Below are positions 13,901-23,888 of a DNA stretch of 64,000 bases, piece after piece. The DNA comes from Brachycybe producta (Eukaryota; Arthropoda; Diplopoda; Playtdesmida; Andrognathidae), in NCBI GenBank assembly GCA_036925085.1, contig JAUPFP010000013.1:4055155-4119154 (forward strand), written 5' to 3'. Numbering within the stretch: position 1 is the first letter of the stretch; each line of letters starts with the position of its first letter. The notes under the pieces were generated by a model that had not been told where the DNA came from, made no database searches, and worked only from the letters and a program-made list of their open reading frames with translations. The position numbers and the translations under genes are program-made.

Positions 13901-16900
13901 TTATTTCCTCCCCTTTTTTATATTTGAAAGAGAAAATGAGTTTTTCATTTTCTCTGGTGTGTGCATGCGCGTCGTTTGTTCCTTTTTTACTTCTTTCATT
14001 TCAATTTCAGTGACCCCTCTCAATTTTTTTCAACCCTCCATATTTCTCTCTCTCTCCCCCTTCTACACTTTCCAACCTTTTCCCCTCTCCAATTTAATAT
14101 CATGGGGTTCTTGGATGGGAAGTGTGCAACATATAGTTGACCTTGAGAAAAAAAGCGGTTCATTTATTCATTTAAATTTACATAAATTGTACAGCGTTAA
14201 TCACACACACACACAGACCTGGCTTAATATATATATATAATATCTTGGCACCTTAAGATGGTTTATGAAAACGGTTAATTGATTTTCGATTTCTGATTAT
14301 TTTGTCTCTCGGAAGAGCAAAATGAAGAGATAAACTTGAAAATGTTTTAGAAACTAGATGGGTAGCACAATCACTTAAAAGTTATTTTCATGTTGACATC
14401 TTTCAAAAAAAAACTTATTATCGTCCGCTAAGCGTCGACGATATGCTTAAAGTTGCGTCATTTTCAAATTTAAATTAATGTTAATTTTGAAAGATGTCCA
14501 CATGAAAATAACCTTCTAGTTTCTAAAAAAAAACACATTCAGGGTTTCTTTTTTTGGTTTTTTGCTGATTTGCACCTGAAAGAAAGAATAATTAAGAGTT
14601 CGAGGTGCGTTTACACTTTGAAATCAACTTGAACTCTCTGTGCAGGGTTTCAACATAGAAAACACCACAATCAAATATTGAGTGGTTTTTTTTTCTGTTT
14701 AACTTCAAAGGTGTCAAGTGTTGAAGTTTTTTTTTCTTCTTTCGTCTTCTTCTTGAATTTGGGCCAAAGTGGCATGATGATCATGGTCGTTTCCATGACT
14801 GCGTGGGTGGAGAATTTCATGACAACCGTTTTCTGTTTATCACTCAATTCGAAATCCACTTTTACAAAATGCAATTTGCATTTTTTTTTTCTTCTTCTCA
14901 ATATTGAAATTTCCTAATTGAATTTATGTTTGTGGTTTCAATGCACAGTTTTTCTTTCTTTTTTCGTCTTTTTTTTTTTTTCTTCCTGAATTCACATCTA
15001 TTTTTATCATTTTGACATGTTTCTCTCAGATGAAAACAATATAAAATGAATATTGTCTCTTGAGAATTTCCATCTTCATTGTTCCTTTTATTTTCTTCTT
15101 ATTTGTCCATTAGTCTCACATTGAAGTTGACCCTAATAAGTTAACGTCGGTTAAATTGATAAAGCTTCGATCGGTGAAGAAGACAATAGAGAAATTTTAT
15201 CACAATTTTATCAATGTTGTAAAAGTAAGACCTCTTTTTTTATATACAGGGTGTATCAAACTAAGAAAGAAAAAATAAACATAAGGTATAAATTCAGGCT
15301 GTACCGAGCCGATTTATTGCTAATCGGCTAAAATCGGATCGGCAAAAAAATGTTAACCGATTTCCGCACTCAACAATTAGGTCTGTTCTCCCGATAAAAT
15401 GGCAGCGATGTAGGGTCAATCAATTTATCGCCAACTTTATCAATAATTCATCTTTAAGAGGAATTTTTTTTGCCATTTGCTTTGTAAACTCGAAAATTAT
15501 AATTTAACTCTTTTTTCTATACGTTCTTGTGCGTATCGCTTCTCTCTTGGCCGACGCAAGCAGTCAAAATCGGTAGTGATAATCGGCAATGATCGGCTCG
15601 GTTAAATCGATCGGCATGCCAATTTCTTTTCGGGATCCGTTCGGTATTGGCTCGGTAAAAAAAGTGTGACTGGTACAGCCTTAATATAAGTGCATGAAGA
15701 TAGAACTTTGCATTTGTAATCAAACCCTCAAAGCTCAGTTCCAACTTAAAATGTGCATTTCAATGGGAACAACTGTTCTGAGGGTTCAAATGTACAAAAG
15801 GTTCAGCTGAGCTACGTTTTCTTTTTCGAATTTGGACAGTCAATTTCTGACCAGTTTTTTCACTCTTGAATATCAGAATTAATTTTCAGAATAAAAATCA
15901 GTTTGAAACTAAATGAGCAAAAAAAATCACATGAAAATAATTTAATAACTGATATGTTAACTTAAAACTTGAATCCTCAAAGCAGAGTTCTAACATAATA
16001 AAAAAAAGACTTTCATAAAATATGTATTTCAGTGTTGAAACTTGGAACCCTGTTTTGAGGACTCAAGTGTAGAAAGGTTGAAGTGTTACATTTTCTTCTC
16101 GAATTTAGACACTCAATTTTTGATCAAATTGCACTCTAAATAAATATCAGAAGTCATTTTTCGAATAAATTCAAAGTTAGTTAGAAACTAGAAGATTAAA
16201 AAAAAATTCATATAAGTAATTTCATGACTGATATTTTTTTCAAAATAAACATTATTGTGATGTAATTAAAAAGGCAAACAAGTTTTTGCGGTTTTCACTA
16301 ACATGACAAAAAATTAAGTTTATTTTTAAGCTACCATAATAATTTATTTTGAAAGATGTCATGTAAAACGCTTCGCGAAATCTGATTATGAAAAAATTGA
16401 ATATGGAGAAAAACTTGAATTAAACTTTTGTATGTGATTTTGATTAATTTTATTTATAAAAAGTTTATTTTGAAAGATATTAACAATTCAACATGGAAAT
16501 ATTCTTAAGTGATTGAGCTGCCTTTCTAGTTTCTAAAAGACTTTCTAGATTCTCTTAATTTTTTCTAGAACTGAAATTCAATCTATTAAATTACTTTCAT
16601 GTGATTTCTACTAATGATTTTTTTTCTCTATTTATTTCAAGTCTGGAATTTGTTCCATTTTTCACCTCTTATTCAGACACCTCGTTAAAATAGGTTTTTT
16701 TTTAGAATTTCATCACATTTTTCAATATTTGCCTATATTTTTAGAGATGATGGAAACATGAGTTTCATTGGAGGAAAATCATTGTGTTTATTTAAAGAAC
16801 TTTTTTAATGTAGTTGCCACTTGAATGAATTAATAGCTAATATCGAATTCATTCACCATGTGTATCACAAACCTAATAAGAGAGAGAGCGAAAGAGAGAG

Positions 16901-19900
16901 AGAGAGAGAATTTTTATTTTGCGCAATGCACCAAATTGAAATCAATACAGAAAATTAATTCTAAAATATGCTTATGCTATTTTTTTTTTCTTCTTGCTAA
17001 GAAACCATTTTATTTATAATGTAAACCAGCAACATGTAATCAAAATAAGTACTGTTCTGATTGGTTAGTTAACAAAGTATTTCTTTTTTAGATTAAATTG
17101 TAGGCCCACGTTTTTTAAGAGGAAAAATGTAGAGAAACACTTTGACATTATATTTTGTGTCTATGGTAACGCTTGCTTGACCAGTAGCTAACCGTTTAAA
17201 CAGCTGTAATTTTGTTATTTGCCTGCTAGGCTACTACTACTGCTATTAGTACTACTACTGTAGTGTTATTTGCAATCTGAAAGATCATTCTTCTACCACA
17301 ATCAAAAATACACGAGTTCATATTTAATATACTAACATTTATATATTTCGCTGTATTACAACATTATGATATTAAAAAAATACCAGTTTAAAACAGTGAT
17401 TTTGTCAAGTTGGGAAAGATGTCTGCGAAAGATACTTTATTACAGGCAATTAGAAAACGGGATAAATAGACGTTTGCTCCGCCCTTTTTATGACGAACGG
17501 CAACTTCTAATTGGTTTGTTGTGTGGTTCGACGTTGAAAAGGGCGGAGAGCATGTGACGTCAGACTACACAACCAACCAATTAGAAGTTGCGTTCGTCAC
17601 AAAAAGGGCAGAACAAACGTCTGTTTATCCCGTCTTCTAATTGCCTGTTGCTTTATTAGAACTTTCAGAAGACTTGGTTGCGTTCCCACCCGGCCATCCC
17701 TTGCTGCTTACAACATTGCGCCCTCCAAACCCGGTGCCCCATAGTCGCCGGGGGGAGGCTGCATGTCCCCAGCTACCCCCTGGTAGAAACGTGCAACAAT
17801 GTATGCCAAAGGTGGCCAACTTCACTCACCAATAGCTTTTAGCTTTAAAAGCGTCCAAAACAATTATCAGAGTGACAAACTTACCCAGAACCTATAAGTG
17901 ATGGGAGCATGTAGAAAAAGTGACCCCGCAATTAAGTTTGCTTGAAAAAAAAAAAAGGAAGGTGAGTCAGAATTGAAGAGTGTCAGTCCATTTCTATGAG
18001 AGGAGGGCTAGTGGCGCCATCTAACACAGGAACAAACTAAATGATCTACTTGCATACTTAAATCTTCTTGAAAAAAAAGCCAAATGTGTTGATTAGATGC
18101 TCGCTTTCTTGAGAAGGGTAGATTATTTAGGTGGAGCTAGCATCATGGTTCTCGAACACAGCCCACATCTTGTTTCTGAATGCTACTTTTTTGTTTTTTA
18201 TTTACAGTTAATGGCTTTTATCTTTAGTTTCCGAATGCACCCAATGACAATGGAGAGAAATAGAGAAATTTGAAATGACATAATAATCATTTGGCATGAC
18301 TCAGGAGTAACCGTACATTTAATATAATCTATATTAAACACACATGGGTACATTTATGTAACGGTTAGCCATAAATTATAATATGTATTATTATAAATGG
18401 ACAGGTTTTGATATTGTTCCTTTGTTAATAAATGTTAATTTATCTTGATGAGAAACATTTTTGTTTGAAAAATGTCTCTGTCTTCTCTCTATGTGTATGC
18501 ATTTTATCCTCAGGTGACATTTGTTTAAATCCTTCATAACAACCATTAATCATTACATTATAATCGCATTAAGGCATTTTTTTTTGTTCGTGTTCTTCAT
18601 GCCGTGAATTGGCAAATATGTTGCAAAATTGAATGTAATATACGGACATGGATTATACAAGGGTGTCTCTAAAAAAATATTCATTTATTTACATTGTTAC
18701 ATGGTTGAAACCAGGGGCCTAATTACAGAGAGAAAAAAAAATCATAAAATTGTGACAGTCATACCTTATGATGTTACCTGCTTATGCATTACTATTTTAT
18801 GGCTATCATATTATTCTGTACATCAGTCAATATCAGTCATATGACCATATTTGTCATAATAATAATTTGGAACTTGCTGTTGTGTCTGTTACAAGGGTAC
18901 GGGGCCGCCAGAGCAGCAAAAGAACATTTAAAATCTAATTTATTTAATTAAATAATGAAGTATCCGTGTCCGAACAGCATATGCCGTACAAGTAAATTAT
19001 TTCTTTTTAAAAAAAATATATTATAATTATTATATAATATATATAAAATCCCAGGTCTGTGTGTTTGTGTGTGTGGAGTAACAAAAACCATTGAAGCACG
19101 TCGGAATTTATATAAATTTGAATAAATGAACCGTTTTTTTTCTCTCAAGGTCAACTATATGTTGAACTCTTCCTTTGGAAAGTGTAGAAGGGGGGAGAGA
19201 GAGAGGAAAGTGGGAGGGGATGAAGGGAAAAGGTTGGAAAGTGTAGAAGGGGAGAGAGATAGAAAAGTGGGAGGGGTGAGGGGAAAGTATAGGGGGAGAG
19301 AGAAACATGGAGGGGGGAAAAGTGGAAGGGGGGAAACTGAAATTGAAATGAAGTTAGTAAAAAAAGGAAAAAACGACGCGCATGCGCACAATTGCCTGTG
19401 AATTTTGCTCCCGTCATTTATGACGGGTTACCCCACTAGTATATATATATTAAGCCAGGTCTCTGTGTGTGTGTGTGATTAACGCTGTACAATTTATATA
19501 AATTTAAATGAATAAATGAACCGCTTTTTTTCTCAAGGTCGGATATGTTGCACACTCCCCATCCAAGAACCCCATGATATTAAATTGGAGAGGGGGAAAG
19601 GTTGGAAAGTGTAGAGGGGAGGAGAGAGAGAGAGAAACGTGGAGGGGGAACAAGTGGGAGGGGGTGACTGAAATTGAAATGAAAGGAGTAAAAAAGGAAC
19701 AAATGACGCGCATGCGCACACCAGAGAAAATTAAAAGCTCATTTTCTCTTTCAAATATAAAAAAGGGGTGCCCAGCATTAGAATTTCTTTTCCTCCGCCC
19801 TTTTATGAACGTCATCAATTTCTAATTTGTTTTTTACTTGGTCTGACATCATAAAAGGGCGGAGGAAAAGAAATTCTAATGCTGGGCACAATTGCCTGTG

Positions 19901-22900
19901 AATTTTGCTCCCGTCATTTATGACGGGTGGTTACCCCACTAGTTTATTATAATTAATAAAATGTAAACTTATATAATATTTAATCAAAAAAGATCAATAG
20001 ATAAAATAAATAATTTAAATCATAATTTATAACATTTTTCAATAGATCACTAATAAAAAATTAATTAATTAAAACTTGTAGAAAATAATTATGAGTGCCT
20101 CAGAGGTAAACTATGTTAAGTCACAAAACGTAAATTTTACAGGGGAGTCTTTTGAACGGTTTTCTCTCCATTGAAGTTAATAGGACGTAACACGGTATAC
20201 CATCATCTAGCGGCCAATGTGTAAAACGGTGGTTTTAACACTGTTTACCGCTGATAGAACGTGACAAGCTGATTCATAATGTAAAAAATCGTGGTTTTTT
20301 TAAGAACGTGACTTAATACAGTTTACCTCTGATGCACTGATATAATGTACTTTTTCAAATATTTATTTTATCTTAATTAAAATGTTTTATAAACAACCGG
20401 ACATGTTCAGCGTTTTAGGAGCAACAATAAGAAGAAATTGAAAGTTTGTTAGAAACTAGAATGGTATACCATTCTAGTTTCTAACAAACTTTCAATATAT
20501 ACTTTCAAACTGATATAAAAAGTTTATTTAAAAAAAATATCAACATGATAATATTCTTAAGTAATGGAGAATACCAATTGTAGTTTTCGAAAAAATACTT
20601 TCAAAAGTTTTTCTTCTGAAAGGCCAAAATAACTAGAGTTCAAATGGGAGTTTACACTTTAAAACCACATGTAAAAAAACGAAAACATGTTTCGTTAATG
20701 ACGTTGTTCTGGTAAATTGTCAGGTTTTTAGGTTTTCATCAGGGATCATTAGTGTAAAGAGAAGTGGCGATGTCTTCTTATAGAGGTGGATTTTTAATCC
20801 ATTACTGAATTTGCTGCTAAATTTTTAGCACTAATCTGCTTAGCAGTTTTGAGAGGATATAATGTTTTTATTTAGGCCTACTTGTAGGTCTTTTTTTTTC
20901 TTCTTCTTTCCACCTTAAATATCGATTGATTGATAATTGATGATCCTGTCAGCAGTTGTTGTTAAAGTGATGCAACTCTGCTATATTGCATTTGTTTACA
21001 CTTTCATACAATCATCTCATTCAATTCAATCTGTGTCTATAGTATAACAATACAAAAATGCAATTCTAACGTGTATTTTAATGTATAAAATATTTATAGA
21101 TAAATATATATACATAAGGAAGGGGGGGGGGGGAGGAGTGTTATCGTGAAAGAACTGCTGTTCTACTTTTTGATAAATATATTTCAGTCTGAAATCTTTT
21201 TTATTTAGAATTCACGAAAAGAGCTTATTTTTTTTATTATTTAGTAGTCTTGCACCTTAAATATACATATACTTTTAGACTAAACTGTTAAATCTGGCTT
21301 TAGAAGTAAATTTAAAGAAAATATACAATTTTAAATATACATTTTCAGTTATCAATTTTAATTAAATTGTTGACTTTGAAATTCTGGTTTTTAATAAAAA
21401 AAAAAACTGGCTTAAATCAACTAAGTGTGTTTATTTTGTATTGTTTTTTTGTGAAGAATTGACGATTTTTATTCTTTTACGTTATATTATGAAATTTATG
21501 ATGATGACATTGGTGTGATGATGTTCCTCTCCTGTTTTGTCTTCATATGAGTTCTTTTGTTTTAACTTGTGGTTTATGGATTTTGTGACTTGATCCATGA
21601 TAAGGAGACACATTTTTAATGTCTTCCATGTAATGATATACGTTTGTGTGGGGTTTCGATCGCATTTAGTAAAAATTAACTTATCTCGTATTCTGTGTGT
21701 CGCTTCACTTGATATGCTTACTTTCTACTTTTAACTTAATTATCATTCTTAATGACTAAAGTGTCGTTTTTTGGGGGGGAGGGGGAGAGGGGGAGGGACT
21801 CTACAATTTAATTGTCATTGACTGACTTGACTTTTTAGGGCATGTTTCATGTATAAAATATATGTAATATACATTTATTATCAAGAAAACACATAAATTT
21901 GGACTAGTTGAGTGAAGTTTTGAGCGTCTGAAAAGAAGCACTTTAAATATTAAACGTCAAGCAATTTTGAAAACAAATTTAAAACGTTTATCAGCAGATT
22001 CAGTAACCTTACATTTGCGTAGATGACGTTCTTGTTTTTTGTATGGTAATGTTTTTTTTAAGTTCCTCCTTGAAATGTTGTTTTCTTGCATTGCACTAAG
22101 AAGAAATTTGAGGGAAGTTTAGGCCCTACAAGTGCCCAGTGAGTGTGTTTATGCTCACGGCACAAAATCGATAGTTTCTTTTTAAAACTATCGCACATCA
22201 TTAGCTTGAAGCATAATTGTTCAAATTCAAATATCCTTCAGCACAATTTTGCTCTCCATCCGAATTACAAAAATTATTAATAAGTAATTATTGTAAAAAT
22301 ACAAAGATGATGAGGGAAGACTAATTGTAGGTCAATAAGTAACCTACACTTTCAGATAGCTATTTGGACTATTTGGAGAACTGTGGGTCACTCACTGACC
22401 TAAACGTTTAGATATGAACTGTGGGTCACTCAGTGACCTACACTTTTTAACGTTTTGAGGGTTGCGCCTCCCGGACCTTCTGCAACAAGCTTAATTTAAT
22501 CCAACCCCACCTAATCACTAATATAAAAAAAGTTCTAACGTGTAAGTCACTGAGTGACCTAAAGTTCTGAAGTGTAGGTCACCTAGTGACCTATTATTAG
22601 TCTGTTCCAAAAATTATTAAAAATTAAAAATAATATTTTCAAATTTCAATTAAAAGTTGCATCTGAAAAAAAAACTACTTTCACTTTATACACCTAAAAT
22701 TCAGATAAGTTTTGTTTAAAAAAACAGTGAAATTTAGCTCTTTTGTTTAGATTTAAAATTATCCTAATAAATTAATTTTCAAAGCTATATCGCGATACAG
22801 ATATTACATTTTGTATTGTCCAAGTTCAGTTTAAAAAAAAAATTTTGTTTGTTTTTTAATTATAATTATTAGGTTCTTCTGGTAAAGCCACCAAACGTGG

Positions 22901-23670
22901 TTACCATAAACTTAGTGATGTATGGAATGAAGATTCTTCTTCTAATGTTCCCAATCAGGATTCTGAGACTGAAGGTACAAGTACCGATTATTCCGATTAC
23001 GATCACGAAGTAGAAGAAGGTGGTGACGAAGAATCAGACACTGATTATGGTATGTATATTTTGAAAAAAAAAAAATCATTTTGAACAATTTTAAATGATT
23101 GAAAGTGAAAAAAAAAATTAAATTTTATTGAAAAATCTTTTCTTCTTTTGATTTTCTGTTTTCTAACAATGAGTTTGTATGAATGGGCTTTAATCAATGA
23201 AGAGAGAATAAATAAAAGAGGTGGTGGGGTGAAGTGGATTTCATCCTACACAATTTGGCTAATTGTATGTAGGCGGTATTAAATTGTGTTGTGCCTATCT
23301 CACGGGACTTCATCTCACACGATGACGAAGGTTGGAATAGGAGGCTAGCTAATTAGGGTATAACATTGTAAGTACCGAGTGTGCTTGTACTTTGCACCTG
23401 AAAGCCAGATTATCAATGTGTCATTCTAAATGGCTATTTTTCAGCCTTGGCGCACAAGGCGCGCGTGCGCCTAGAGCTCCCAAATTTTTTAGGGGTTCTA
23501 AAAAGTCAAATCTTAATTCAAGGTATATTCATAAATTTAGTGCAAAATAGTTTCCGCAATTCCTAATTTATTTGTAATTCTCTTTACGAATGACTTTTAT
23601 GCAAAAGATAAAAAATTTTGACATAGTAATTTGTAATTTTCATAAAATAATAATAATAATAATAATAATA

Positions 23671-23706
<36 letters not shown>

Positions 23707-23849
23707 TAATAATAATAAATAATAATAATAATAGTTAATAATAATTAATAATAACAATAATAATAATATATAATAAATAATAATACATAATAATAATAAT
23801 AATAATAACAATAACAATGATATATAATAAATAATAATACATAATAATA

Positions 23850-23888
<39 letters not shown>

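Noticed and set aside
19108..19825. Several frames of 62-104 codons on both strands
   Set aside because: They lie within the GA-rich block of the Helitron-like elements and recur with each copy; not genes.
22336..22605. CRISPR-like array of short palindromic repeats
   Set aside because: Spacing is irregular, the genome is eukaryotic, and the unit recurs elsewhere as a dispersed repeat.
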